Below are positions 52,817 to 61,657 of a stretch of 64,000 nt of DNA, piece after piece. Each line of letters begins with the position of its first letter. Position 1 is the stretch's first letter. The stretch lies in NCBI GenBank assembly GCA_934667505.1, contig CAKULY010000007.1:1-64000 (forward strand). The letters are read 5' to 3'. The notes below the pieces were generated by a model. The model was not told the origin of the DNA, ran no database searches, and saw nothing but the letters and a program-made list of their open reading frames with translations. A program made the translations under genes and the position numbers. The stretch is from an uncultured Treponema sp. (lineage in GTDB: Bacteria > Spirochaetota > Spirochaetia > Treponematales > Treponemataceae).

Positions 52817-52854
52817 AGCCGTCTTTTAGTTTTTGCTATTAAGGCGGCTTTTTT
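52817..52854 (+). terminator. Terminator after the flaA-type genes
   Basis: AGCCGTCTT (52817-52825) pairs with AAGGCGGCT (52841-52849), with one G-T wobble, followed by a T run that reaches the convergent gene's stop codon. Confidence 0.85.
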
Positions 52855-53572
52855 ATTTACATAATGTATATATTTTTGCGTTTCCTTTCTTTTTGCGGCT
52901 TTCAATAATATTCATCTTTGCATAAAGCCAAATCATAACTCCTGCTTCTTTTGATTCTTTTAAACCAATTTCATTTTTTATGGCGTTTTGAACATCTTTT
53001 ACAGTAAAATTTTGAGGAATGTCTTTTGGAAGAAAATTTAAATAGTCGTTTGCCTGTGAAAAAGTTTGTGTTGAAATTATTTCCTTTAATATTTTATCTG
53101 TTTTTATCCAGTTTTTTTTGAATCTTCTTCTTTTGTTTTCTGATTGAACATTTTCTTTTGTTCTTATTCTTTCTTCAATCGCTTTTACCATTAGAACTTC
53201 TAAGCAAAAGTTTTTTTCTAAAAGAATTGGATAAATTCCTGTTAATTGTTTAAAAAGCGAATAAAGATTTTCTTTTTTTGGACTTTTTCGTTTGTAGATT
53301 ATTTCGCCTTTTTCATCTTTTAGCAAAATATATTTTTCAATGACTAAAGGAAAAACTACTTTTATGGGCATTGAGTTTTCCAAAGTGTCTTTTATTTTGG
53401 GAAGTAGCTTTGAAAGATTTCTAGTTTGAATTTCAATTGCAGAGTTGTTTTTCGTAACGATGTCGTATATGTAGCCATTTAAGTTTACTTCTGTACTTGA
53501 ACCTTCTTCCAAAGAATATATTTTTTTTAAAGTTTTATGCATTGAACTTTCGTTGAAAATGTTTATTCCCAT
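52853..53572 (-). CDS. Unknown protein, possible nuclease-like N-domain plus winged helix
   Basis: The 239-residue basic protein has a strand-turn-strand unit GYIYDIVTKNNSAIEIQTRN followed by a helix and a strand with IKVVFPLVIEKYILL. The D-x(n)-E-I-Q pattern resembles a PD-(D/E)XK nuclease-like core with Gln in place of Lys; this is pattern reading only. A Lys/Arg-rich middle (RRRFKKNWIK) precedes a C-terminal region (about 170-239) that looks like a winged helix. Codons are very A/T-rich and Lys-rich. TATAGG lies 10 nt upstream, with no clear ribosome site. It is a single gene between flaA and mraZ. Confidence 0.5.
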   Translation of the reverse strand: MGINIFNESSMHKTLKKIYSLEEGSSTEVNLNGYIYDIVTKNNSAIEIQTRNLSKLLPKIKDTLENSMPIKVVFPLVIEKYILLKDEKGEIIYKRKSPKKENLYSLFKQLTGIYPILLEKNFCLEVLMVKAIEERIRTKENVQSENKRRRFKKNWIKTDKILKEIISTQTFSQANDYLNFLPKDIPQNFTVKDVQNAIKNEIGLKESKEAGVMIWLYAKMNIIESRKKKGNAKIYTLCK

Positions 53573-53649
53573 ATATAGCGTACCTATACAACTATGTGCA
53601 TTTTTTTTATTGTAAAAAAAATTTTTATTATTTTCGGTATTATTTTGTG

Positions 53650-53677
53650 TTGACTTTAGGAATTTTTTGTATAAAAT
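53650..53677 (+). promoter_or_regulatory. mraZ/division cluster promoter
   Basis: TTGACT (53650-53655), a 16-nt spacer and TAAAAT (53672-53677). The predicted start is near 53684, just before the MraZ boxes. Confidence 0.65.
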
Positions 53678-53686
53678 AATAAATAA

Positions 53687-53720
53687 GTGGGAAAAAGTGG
53701 TAAATTGTGGTAGGTAGTGG
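53687..53720 (+). promoter_or_regulatory. MraZ operator: four GTGG boxes at 10-bp spacing
   Basis: GTGG occurs at 53687, 53697, 53707 and 53717, exactly one helical turn apart with 6-nt gaps. MraZ proteins are known to bind GTGG(G/T)-type direct repeats in front of their own gene. The fourth box is the mraZ GTG start codon plus the next base. The site lies at and after the predicted transcription start, which suits repression. Confidence 0.85.
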
Positions 53721-54166
53721 AATTGAATTTGCTTACGGGTGAGTATAAAAATACTTTGGACGAAAAAGGAAGAATCTTATTTCCTTCTAAGCTTCGTTCA
53801 GCAATTGCAGGAAATACTCTTGTCTGCACCCAGGCAATGGATCATTGTCTATGGCTTTTTACGGTTGAAGAATGGGAAAGACTTTCCTCAAAACTTATGG
53901 AAAGCTCTTCTCCTTTTAATGAACGCAATAGGCTTGTTTTAAGAAGATTTATTGCGCCCGCACAGGAAATTGAATTCGACAAGTCTGGCCGCATTTCAAT
54001 TCCTCAAAGTCTTCGCGAGTATGCGACTCTTTCAAAAGATTGCGTGCTGCTTGGAGTTAATAAATATGTAGAATTGTGGGATTTGGATGCCTATAAGTCT
54101 TATTTAACTCAAACAGAAGATTCTTTCCGCAGCGCTGCTGAAGAACTGAACGGAATAAATTTTTAA
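53717..54166 (+). CDS. mraZ: Transcriptional regulator MraZ
   Basis: MraZ is a ring-forming AbrB-like DNA-binding protein that controls the division and cell-wall cluster. The 149-residue protein has two SpoVT-AbrB-type halves: LLTGEYKNTLDEKGRILFPS and QEIEFDKSGRISIPQSLREY. The GTG at 53717 is the first start in the frame after the promoter; a TTG at 53729 is the alternative. rsmH follows with 21 nt between. Confidence 0.93.
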   Translation: MELNLLTGEYKNTLDEKGRILFPSKLRSAIAGNTLVCTQAMDHCLWLFTVEEWERLSSKLMESSSPFNERNRLVLRRFIAPAQEIEFDKSGRISIPQSLREYATLSKDCVLLGVNKYVELWDLDAYKSYLTQTEDSFRSAAEELNGINF

Positions 54167-54187
54167 AACGTAAGGGTGGGAAATTAC

Positions 54188-55177
54188 GTGGAAATAATTC
54201 ATACTCCAGTTTTGCTGGAATCTTGTCTTCAATATCTTAGTCCTCTAGGAGAAAAGTATGAAAATTCCGCATGGATGGTTGATTGTACCTTGGGAGAAGG
54301 CGGTCATTCAGAAGCTTTTCTTTTAAAATTTCCTACTCTAAATATTATTGGTATCGATGCAGATTCTGTTATTCAAAGCAGGGCAAAGGAACGTCTTGCA
54401 AGATTTGGAAACAGAATGCATTTTTATAACGGTTGGTTTAATGATTTTCATGAAAACTATCCAGATGAATATCCGAAACCAGATCTGATTCTTTTTGATC
54501 TGGGGATTTCGGTATTTCATTACGAACGTTCTGGCAGAGGTTTTTCTTTTAGATACGATGAGCCTTTGGATATGAGGTTGGATCCCCAGTCCGAAAATGA
54601 GTCTGCTTGCGATATTGTAAATAATATGAGCGAAGCTGAGCTTGCAAATCTTATCTATCTTTATGGAGAAGAAAAACTTAGCCGCCGTATTGCTCGTGGA
54701 ATTGTGGAAACAAGGCGCTTTGGTAAGATTGTTTCGTCAAAAGCTCTTGCAGATATAATTTATTCTGTTGTTCCTGCAAGTTATAGGCATGGGGCAATAC
54801 ATCCGGCAACAAGGACTTTTCAAGCTCTTAGAATTGCGGTAAACAGTGAGCTTAGGCATATTCCTAAGGCGATTCATAACGCATTTAACAATCTTAATGC
54901 GGGCGGAAAACTTGGTGTAATTACATTCCATTCTCTTGAGGATAGAATTGTAAAAACGTATTTTAAAAATCTTTCTAAGCAGTGTGTTTGTCCTCCAGAA
55001 GTTGCTGTTTGCAGATGTGGCGGAAAACCTTGTGCAGAACTTTTAACAAGGAAGCCTGTTGGTCCTACACAAATGGAATGCAATCAGAATTCTCCATCAA
55101 GAAGCGCAAAGCTCAGGGTTGTAAAAAAATTGCAAAATGCAAGTGAGTATCGTCTTTTGGGAGTAGAGGGATTTTAA
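54188..55177 (+). CDS. rsmH: 16S rRNA (cytosine-1402-N4) methyltransferase
   Basis: RsmH methylates C1402 in the ribosomal decoding centre. The protein of about 329 residues has IIHTPVLLESCLQYL, VDCTLGEGGHSEAFLLKFP (SAM loop), LILFDLGISVFHYERSGRGF and IHPATRTFQALRIAVNSEL. AAGGGTGGG sits 7 nt before GTG 54188, so that start is preferred over GTG 54176, which lies inside the ribosome site. The stop overlaps the ftsL ATG (TAATG). Confidence 0.95.
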   Translation: MEIIHTPVLLESCLQYLSPLGEKYENSAWMVDCTLGEGGHSEAFLLKFPTLNIIGIDADSVIQSRAKERLARFGNRMHFYNGWFNDFHENYPDEYPKPDLILFDLGISVFHYERSGRGFSFRYDEPLDMRLDPQSENESACDIVNNMSEAELANLIYLYGEEKLSRRIARGIVETRRFGKIVSSKALADIIYSVVPASYRHGAIHPATRTFQALRIAVNSELRHIPKAIHNAFNNLNAGGKLGVITFHSLEDRIVKTYFKNLSKQCVCPPEVAVCRCGGKPCAELLTRKPVGPTQMECNQNSPSRSAKLRVVKKLQNASEYRLLGVEGF

Positions 55178-55479
55178 TGAAAGAAAAGAATAAAGAAATA
55201 TTTTCTAAAATAAGCTTGTGCGTGCTTGCGTTTCTAATTCCAGCTTTGCTTTTGGCTTACGGTGTTCAAGTTAGGCGATATTCTGAGCTTTCGCGAGAAA
55301 TTTCGGAATTAGAAACAAAACAGAAACGCCTAGTTGAACAGAATAAAAAGCTTATAAGCGATATAAGTCTGCTTTCTAGCACAGACAGAATTGAAAATAT
55401 GGCAGAAAATGAATTAGGTATGCATAAAGCCGAATCTGAAGATATTGTGCGCGTTGAAATTCCTGGAGAGAAAAAATGA
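55177..55479 (+). CDS. ftsL: FtsL-like cell division protein
   Basis: The 100-residue bitopic protein has a basic N-terminus, one TM helix (about 12-30, ISLCVLAFLIPALLLAYGVQ) and a periplasmic coiled coil (about 35-68, LSREISELETKQKRLVEQNK). The LSSTDRIENMAENELGMHKA segment is the usual end of FtsL/DivIC-type proteins. FtsL bridges FtsQ and the septal synthase. Identity rests on size, topology and position. The ATGA overlap couples it to murF. Confidence 0.8.
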   Translation: MKEKNKEIFSKISLCVLAFLIPALLLAYGVQVRRYSELSREISELETKQKRLVEQNKKLISDISLLSSTDRIENMAENELGMHKAESEDIVRVEIPGEKK

Positions 55480-56954
55480 TAGAAAAATCTGAAAATCAAA
55501 ACTCTTTGCTAAGTTTAAAAGAACTTGTTTCTGCCGTTTGCGGCGTTTTTGTAGGTTTTGCAAAAAGCGAAAAAGAATTTTATTTTTCCTCTGTTTGCAC
55601 TGATAGCCGGAATGTTGTAAAAGGTTCTCTTTTTGTTCCTCTTATTGGGCAAAATCAGGATGGACACAAGTATATTCCTCAGGCAATTGAAAAAGGGGCG
55701 ACCGTCGTTTTTGTAAAAAAGTCTGTGTATGATTCAAATTCTGAAAAGTACATGAACCTTGCTGCAGAGTACACTCATGTCGCATTTATTGTTGTTGCAA
55801 ATACTCTTTACGCTTTGCAAGATGCTGCAATGGCTTATGTGGCAAAATTTCCAAATCTTATAAAAGTTGCAATTACAGGCTCTAGCGGAAAAACTACAAC
55901 TAAGGAAATGGTTGTAGCCGTGCTAAAGCAAAAGTACAACGTTGTTTATACGCAAGGCAATTTTAATTCTGAAACGGGTCTTCCTCTTTCTGTTTTTAAC
56001 ATACGAAAGGAGCATGAAGCTGGCGTTTTTGAAATGGGCATGAATCGCAAAAACGAAATTGCAGAAATTGCTGCAGTTTTAAAGCCGGAGTATGCTCTTA
56101 TTACAAATATTGGAACCGCTCACATTGGAATTTTGGGAAGCCGGAAAAATATTGCAATTGAAAAAAGAAAAATTTTTAAGTATATTCCTGAAAACGGAAT
56201 AGCCTTTGTTCCTTCAGATGATGAGTTTTCAGATTTTTTAACAGAAAATGTAAAAGGAAAAGTTGTATTTTATGGCGAAAATGTTCCAGAAAGCATAAGC
56301 GGAGCTTCTTTTATTTGTGACAAAGGCCTTAATGGAACTGAATTTAGCCTTGACGGTTGCAAAATAAATTTAAAAACTCCAGGTCTTTATAATTACAGAA
56401 ATGCTTTGGGGGCTTGTGCTATAGGAAAAGCGTTAAAAGTTCCTGTTGAAAAAATAAAATACGCGCTTGAAAATATTGATTCAGTTTTTGGCAGAATGGA
56501 AACTGTTCCTTTAATTTTAAAAAATGGTGTAAAAGTAATACTCTTAAAAGACTGCTATAATGCCAATCCTGATTCAATGAAAAGCGTTTTAGAATTTTGT
56601 GCTTCTCTAAAAAACGTAGACAATAAAGTTTATGTTTTGGGAGATATGCTGGAGCTTGGAGAAAAGTCTGCTCAAGAGCACAAAAACGCAGTGGTCAGGG
56701 CTATTGAAACAAATCCTGCTTTTTTAATTCTTATTGGAAAAGAAATGAAAAGCGGGTATCAGGTTGCTTTGAATTGCGGCTTTAAGAATGTAAAATACAT
56801 TCCAACTTACAATGAAGAATCAATAGAAGAAGCTGGCTTAGAAGTTTTAAATCATGCAAAAGAAAATGGACTGGTGCTTATAAAAGCGTCTAGGGGAATT
56901 TCGCTTGAACGCATTATAAAAGTTATTGCAAAAACGGAGAGCCTTAATGAGTAG
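55476..56954 (+). CDS. murF: UDP-MurNAc-tripeptide-D-alanyl-D-alanine ligase
   Basis: MurF adds D-Ala-D-Ala to the peptidoglycan precursor. The 492-residue protein has an N-terminal Mur domain (SVCTDSRNVVKGSLFVPLIG), the ATP loop AITGSSGKTTTKEMVVAVLK, TQGNFNSETGLPLSVFNIRK, EMGMNRKNEIAEIAAVLKPE and the C-terminal LLKDCYNANPDSMKSVLEF. It overlaps ftsW by 8 nt. mraY and murD, which usually follow murF, are absent here. Confidence 0.95.
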   Translation: MIEKSENQNSLLSLKELVSAVCGVFVGFAKSEKEFYFSSVCTDSRNVVKGSLFVPLIGQNQDGHKYIPQAIEKGATVVFVKKSVYDSNSEKYMNLAAEYTHVAFIVVANTLYALQDAAMAYVAKFPNLIKVAITGSSGKTTTKEMVVAVLKQKYNVVYTQGNFNSETGLPLSVFNIRKEHEAGVFEMGMNRKNEIAEIAAVLKPEYALITNIGTAHIGILGSRKNIAIEKRKIFKYIPENGIAFVPSDDEFSDFLTENVKGKVVFYGENVPESISGASFICDKGLNGTEFSLDGCKINLKTPGLYNYRNALGACAIGKALKVPVEKIKYALENIDSVFGRMETVPLILKNGVKVILLKDCYNANPDSMKSVLEFCASLKNVDNKVYVLGDMLELGEKSAQEHKNAVVRAIETNPAFLILIGKEMKSGYQVALNCGFKNVKYIPTYNEESIEEAGLEVLNHAKENGLVLIKASRGISLERIIKVIAKTESLNE

Positions 56955-58167
56955 CTATAATTTTTTTGCGGAGCGGTCCTTTGAAAGGTACAAAAAGAGC
57001 GATTTGACTTTTTTAATTTCTGTAATTCTTTTGCTGGGATTAGGAATTTTTACTCTATTTTTTTCTTCTCAAAACTATGCAATGCGCATTTTTGATGATT
57101 CTTTTTATTTTGTAAGAAGACAGCTTATTTGTATATCAATAGGGATTTTGCTTTTTTTAGTTTTAGCATTTGTTCCTCTTGAGCTGATAAAAAAATCTAT
57201 TCCTGTTATTTTTGCTGTAACATTGGTACTGTGCATTCTTACTTGCATTCCAGGAATTTCCATCGAAAAAAATGGCGCTAGAAGATGGATAAAAATGCCT
57301 TTTGGTTTTACACTTCAGACTTCTGAGCTTGTGAAATTTACAATAATTATTTTTCTTGCAAACTTTTTTGATAAGCAAGCAAGCATTTCCAATCCAGAAG
57401 ACAGAAATGTTGCTTCAGGCGTGTTTGTAATGCTTTTGTTTGTAGGGTTTGTTCTTGGTCAAAAAGATTTTTCAACATCTTTGTTTATTTTTTGTATCTG
57501 TTGTGCATTCTTTTGGCTGTGTGGCATGAAGATAAAATGGATTTGGGTTATTGGAATTATAGGAATTGGATTTTCAGTTTTCTTTATAGTAACTGAAGAA
57601 TATCGAATGGAACGAATAATTGCATTCCTAAATCCTACTGAAAAGCAGCAGACTTCTAACTTTCAGAGCTTAGCTGCAAAAAGAGCTATTAGTTCCGGAG
57701 GATTATTGGGAGCTGGCATTGGAACTAGTTTAGTACAGAGCAATAGTATTCCAGAAGTTCATTCAGACTACATTTTTGCAAGCTGGTCTGAAGCAATGGG
57801 ATTTTTGGGAGTTTTGGTTTATTTTGCAGTTTTAGCTTTGTTTGCTGCCAGGGGAACTGTAATTGCTTTGCATTGTACAAATCGTTTTGCGGCGTTTGCT
57901 TCTTTGGGATTCGTTTTTTCAATTGTAGCGCAATCTCTTATGAACTGCGGGGTAGTCTGCGGTTTGCTTCCTTCTACAGGAATCCCGTTGCCGTTTTTTT
58001 CTTTAGGAGGTTCTTCTATTATAGTCACACTTGCAATGTGCGGATTTGTGCTAAATGCTAGCAGAGCTAATACCGAAAATGAAAGTGAAGTAAAGGTATC
58101 TAATAATTACACCGAATTTACTAATATCGACAGCATCGATGATATTGTTGGAGAAACTTATGAGTGA
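56947..58167 (+). CDS. ftsW: SEDS-family septal peptidoglycan polymerase FtsW
   Basis: FtsW polymerises lipid II at the septum with a class B PBP. The 406-residue protein has about ten TM helices and the SEDS landmarks GGLLGAGIGTSLVQ, IPEVHSDYIFASWSEAMGFL and LPSTGIPLPFFSLGGSSIIV. The start at 56947 has a GGAG behind it and overlaps the murF end; an ATG at 56926 would add seven residues. The position between murF and ftsQ favours FtsW over RodA. Confidence 0.93.
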   Translation: MSSYNFFAERSFERYKKSDLTFLISVILLLGLGIFTLFFSSQNYAMRIFDDSFYFVRRQLICISIGILLFLVLAFVPLELIKKSIPVIFAVTLVLCILTCIPGISIEKNGARRWIKMPFGFTLQTSELVKFTIIIFLANFFDKQASISNPEDRNVASGVFVMLLFVGFVLGQKDFSTSLFIFCICCAFFWLCGMKIKWIWVIGIIGIGFSVFFIVTEEYRMERIIAFLNPTEKQQTSNFQSLAAKRAISSGGLLGAGIGTSLVQSNSIPEVHSDYIFASWSEAMGFLGVLVYFAVLALFAARGTVIALHCTNRFAAFASLGFVFSIVAQSLMNCGVVCGLLPSTGIPLPFFSLGGSSIIVTLAMCGFVLNASRANTENESEVKVSNNYTEFTNIDSIDDIVGETYE

Positions 58168-59008
58168 TTTAAGTCTTAGATTTGAAAATTATGAGGAAGG
58201 ATTTTTTCAGTCTGAAAAAAAAGACTTTGAAAGTGTTGAAAAAACTGAAAAGTCTGATGATAAAATTGTAAAAGCCGTTAAAATTATTTTCGCTATACTT
58301 ATCTCATGCATAGTTTTGGAATTTTGTTTCTATATGTTTATTCGTCCAAGTCTTTCTGCTCCAAGAGTTTCTGTGTCTGGGCAAAGTTCTTATACTCCCC
58401 AGGAAGTTGTAGGCATGTTAAAACCTATGAACGTAAAAAACTGGTTTGATTTCGATGTAGAATCTGCAGTTTCTATACTTGCTAGCGTTAGCGGCTTTGA
58501 TTCTGTGACTGTAAAAAAATCTTTCCCAGACAAAATTTATATTAGCATAGTAGAACGAGAGCCGGTTGCAATGACTTTTATAAACAATAATGGCAGAAGT
58601 ATTCCAGTTCTAATTGATAGAAATGGAGTTATCTTTCCGGAAAGAAATAAAAAGTCGTATGCTTCTTATATTCCTATTATTTCGGGACTGCCTGTGGAAC
58701 ATCTTACGGAAGGAATGAGAATTCCTATGAAATACAGAAGTCTTATTGACCAAATTTCTGTTATTAGGAGCATTTCTCAAAAGTATTTTGCAGCGATTTC
58801 TGAAATTTGCGTTGTTCCAAAGGAATATGGCAACTATGAGTTGGTTTTAATTCCTGTGGGCTCAAAAATAAAAGTTCTTACCGATCGCTCATTGAATGAA
58901 GACGCGTTAAAGTATATGATGGTGGCACTTGATGTGGTAAACTCAATAGAACCTGATGTTTCAGAAATTGATTTGAGATACGGTTCTGTTTCTTATAGAA
59001 GAAAATAA
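58160..59008 (+). CDS. ftsQ: FtsQ/DivIB cell division protein
   Basis: The 282-residue bitopic protein has a cytoplasmic acidic N-terminus (about 1-38), one TM helix (about 40-62, KIIFAILISCIVLEFCFYMF), a POTRA domain (about 70-140: APRVSVSGQSSYTPQEVVGM, FDSVTVKKSFPDKIYISIVE) and a beta domain with PVLIDRNGVIFPE. GGAG lies 6 nt upstream of the chosen ATG, and the gene overlaps ftsW by 8 nt. FtsQ scaffolds the divisome with FtsL. Confidence 0.9.
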   Translation: MSDLSLRFENYEEGFFQSEKKDFESVEKTEKSDDKIVKAVKIIFAILISCIVLEFCFYMFIRPSLSAPRVSVSGQSSYTPQEVVGMLKPMNVKNWFDFDVESAVSILASVSGFDSVTVKKSFPDKIYISIVEREPVAMTFINNNGRSIPVLIDRNGVIFPERNKKSYASYIPIISGLPVEHLTEGMRIPMKYRSLIDQISVIRSISQKYFAAISEICVVPKEYGNYELVLIPVGSKIKVLTDRSLNEDALKYMMVALDVVNSIEPDVSEIDLRYGSVSYRRK

Positions 59009-59023
59009 TTTAGGGTTTGTTAA

Positions 59024-59075
59024 AAAAATAAAAACGGCTGAGTCAAACTCTTTAGTGTAAGCGTACTTTGACCAG
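59024..59075 (+). repeat. Half copy of the lepB/secA terminator, with imperfect hairpin
   Basis: A 23-nt sequence at 59024-59046 (ending AACGGCTGAGTCAA) is identical to 39946-39968, the left arm of the lepB/secA terminator. The right arm is replaced. CTGAGTCAAA (59038-59047) can pair with TTTGACCAG (59067-59075) with one bulged A. No T run follows. It fills the 96-nt ftsQ-ftsA gap, the largest in the cluster. Confidence 0.7.
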
Positions 59076-59104
59076 ACGTATTCTTGCCAAGGGGTAAAGT
59101 CTAA

Positions 59105-60352
59105 ATGGTAGTAGGACTTGACATAGGAACTAGTTGTATAAGAGTCGCTATAGGTGATTATGATGAAAATGGTGTTTTCAGGATTTTTGGCACATCGTCG
59201 GAAAAGTCTATAGGTCTTAGAAATGGAAACATTGTAAACATAGAAGCTGCTTCTAATACAATTCGAAAAGCAATTGAAAATGCAGAGCAAAATGCCGGCG
59301 TTGAAGTTACATCTTGTTTTGTGACAATTGGCGGAGACCAAATAGAAGGGCTTAACGCAACAGGAAAAGTCGCCGTTTCTAAAAAAAGTAAATCCCAGCA
59401 AGAAATTGGTCCTGATGATATTGCCCGCGTAAAGGAATCTGCAACCGCTGTTCAAATGTCTTTAGACAGAGAGATGCTTCATGTTATTACGCAGGAATAC
59501 ATTGTCGATCATATCCATGGAATAAAAGATCCAATGCACCGGCTTGGAGTCTGTCTTGAGGCTTCTGTGCACATAATTACAGCCTCTCTTACAGCTATAA
59601 AAAACATGGGACTGTGCATAAATCGCGCAGGTTATTCTGTTGATGGAGTAATGTTAAAAACTTTAGCGGCCACTCATACGGTTGTAAATGATGATGAATC
59701 AGAGCTTGGCTCAATTGTGATAGATTTAGGAGCTGGAACTACAGATTTTCTAGTTTTGGTTCATGGAGCTCCTATTTGCACGGCTTCTATTCCTCTCGGC
59801 GGAAATATTGTGACGAACGATGTGGCTCAAGTTTTAGGAATAGGAATAAATGAGGCTGAGCGAATAAAAGTTGAATCTGGCTGTTGTTGGGAAGAAAACA
59901 TCGATCATCGCCAAAAAGTCATAATTAATGGCGTTGGTGGTCAACCTCCTAGAGAAATTTTGCAGTCGGAGCTGTGCCAAATTATTGAACCTCGAATGGA
60001 AGAAATCTTTACGATGGTCATAAATAAAATTATGGAAAAAACTAACGTGACTCAACTTTCTGGAAACATAATTCTTACGGGTGGCGGCGCCCGTATGAAT
60101 GGAATAATAGAACTTGTTCAGAATGTTTTTCAAACTTCTGCGGTTAGGATTGGAACTCCAGAGCGACTTGGTGGAATTGAAGAAGATTATTCTGGACCGG
60201 AGTGGGATAGTGTTATTGGTCTTGTAAAAGCTTGCAAAGATAATAAGGTTAAAAAAACAAAAAAGAATAAAAAAGCAGGATTTTCGTCTGGAAAGAAACA
60301 GTCTAATTCAAAGGAAAATCCTGTTGTAAAATTTTTAAAATCTTTATTCTAA
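59105..60352 (+). CDS. ftsA: Cell division protein FtsA
   Basis: FtsA is the actin-like protein that ties FtsZ to the membrane. The 415-residue protein has VVGLDIGTSCIRVAIGDYDE (phosphate 1), the 1C-type SHS2 region, IVIDLGAGTTDFLVLVHGAP (phosphate 2), and NIILTGGGARMNGIIELVQN (adenosine motif). The basic tail ends VVKFLKSLF, which fits the membrane-targeting helix. AAGGGG precedes the ATG. It is 15 nt before ftsZ. Confidence 0.95.
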   Translation: MVVGLDIGTSCIRVAIGDYDENGVFRIFGTSSEKSIGLRNGNIVNIEAASNTIRKAIENAEQNAGVEVTSCFVTIGGDQIEGLNATGKVAVSKKSKSQQEIGPDDIARVKESATAVQMSLDREMLHVITQEYIVDHIHGIKDPMHRLGVCLEASVHIITASLTAIKNMGLCINRAGYSVDGVMLKTLAATHTVVNDDESELGSIVIDLGAGTTDFLVLVHGAPICTASIPLGGNIVTNDVAQVLGIGINEAERIKVESGCCWEENIDHRQKVIINGVGGQPPREILQSELCQIIEPRMEEIFTMVINKIMEKTNVTQLSGNIILTGGGARMNGIIELVQNVFQTSAVRIGTPERLGGIEEDYSGPEWDSVIGLVKACKDNKVKKTKKNKKAGFSSGKKQSNSKENPVVKFLKSLF

Positions 60353-60367
60353 ACAGGTGGTGGGAAT

Positions 60368-61657
60368 ATGGAATACGAAGTAATAAGCAAAACTGGCTCT
60401 AATCTTGGGGAAGAAAGTCCTACTCATATAAAAGTTGTAGGTTGCGGCGGCGGCGGCGGAAATGCTGTAAACTGCATGATTGACGCTGAAATTAAAGGCG
60501 TAGATTTTGTCGCTTTAAATACAGACCTTCAGGCGCTAAAGCGTTCTAAAGCTGAGTATAAACTTCAAATAGGTCAAAAAATTTCTGGCGGTTTGGGGGC
60601 TGGCGGAAATCCAGAAGTAGGCGAAGAGGCTGCCAAAGAAGAAGAAGAAGCAATTCGCAATATTTTAAAAGGTTCGGACATGGTTTTTGTTACCGCAGGA
60701 ATGGGTGGTGGTACAGGAACTGGTTCCGCTCCTATAGTCGCTCGTATTGCTCGTGAATTAGGAGCCCTTACTGTAGCTGTAGTTACAACTCCTTTTAATT
60801 TTGAAGGAAAGTTAAGAATGCATCAGGCTGAAGAAGGCATAAAAAAACTTCGCGCTTCAGTAGATTCTTTAATTGTAATTCCAAATCAGCAAGTTTTTAA
60901 AGATATGGAAAAAAATCTTACTGTGCAAAATGCATTCCGCATTATTGATGATATTTTGCGGCAGGGAGTTCAAGGAATTTCAGATATAATTACAAAGCCT
61001 GGACTTGTTAATAGAGATTTTAATGATGTTGAATCTGTTATGAAAGGTCAAGGAGATGCAATCCTTGGAACTGGCATCGGCAAGGGGGAAAACCGTGCTG
61101 TTGACGCTGCGACTGCAGCCATAAATAACAAATTGCTTGAAAATGTCCGCATAGATGGCGCAAAGAATGTGCTTATCAATATTTGCGGCAATAGCGGTGT
61201 TTGCATGGCTGAATGTGATGAAATTGCAAATATTGTAACAGCAAGCGCAAATCCTGACGCAAAAGTTCTTTGGGGACAAGTTATTGATGATTCAATGGAA
61301 GACACAATCTGTGTAACTGTAATTGCTACAGGATTCAATAAAAACACTCCTGAAGAATCTGAAACTGAGGAAGTTGTTCAAAAAGAAGAAAAAACTGTTG
61401 AAGATTCAAATCATATTTCAGTATCAGATTTTAATATGCTTCTTTCTGGAAAAAGTTCAAAGAGTTCCATGGATTCTCCTGAACTTTTTGAAGAAGAGCC
61501 TTCTGCCCAAAATGACTCTTTGCCTGGAAATATAAGCCCGGATCAGTACGGAACAATGACTCCAAAAGGCAAAATAGATCCTGATGACATAAATACTCCT
61601 ACAGTCCTTAGGAAAAAGAATGGATATTCAGCAACAATTAATTTTAACAGAAGATAA
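60368..61657 (+). CDS. ftsZ: Cell division GTPase FtsZ
   Basis: FtsZ forms the cytokinetic ring. The 429-residue protein shows [40 protein letters not shown], the tubulin signature [40 protein letters not shown] and the C-terminal conserved peptide [12 protein letters not shown] followed by a basic tail. An acidic disordered linker spans about 330-405. The last 38 nt overlap the Xer gene. Confidence 0.98.
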   Translation: MEYEVISKTGSNLGEESPTHIKVVGCGGGGGNAVNCMIDAEIKGVDFVALNTDLQALKRSKAEYKLQIGQKISGGLGAGGNPEVGEEAAKEEEEAIRNILKGSDMVFVTAGMGGGTGTGSAPIVARIARELGALTVAVVTTPFNFEGKLRMHQAEEGIKKLRASVDSLIVIPNQQVFKDMEKNLTVQNAFRIIDDILRQGVQGISDIITKPGLVNRDFNDVESVMKGQGDAILGTGIGKGENRAVDAATAAINNKLLENVRIDGAKNVLINICGNSGVCMAECDEIANIVTASANPDAKVLWGQVIDDSMEDTICVTVIATGFNKNTPEESETEEVVQKEEKTVEDSNHISVSDFNMLLSGKSSKSSMDSPELFEEEPSAQNDSLPGNISPDQYGTMTPKGKIDPDDINTPTVLRKKNGYSATINFNRR

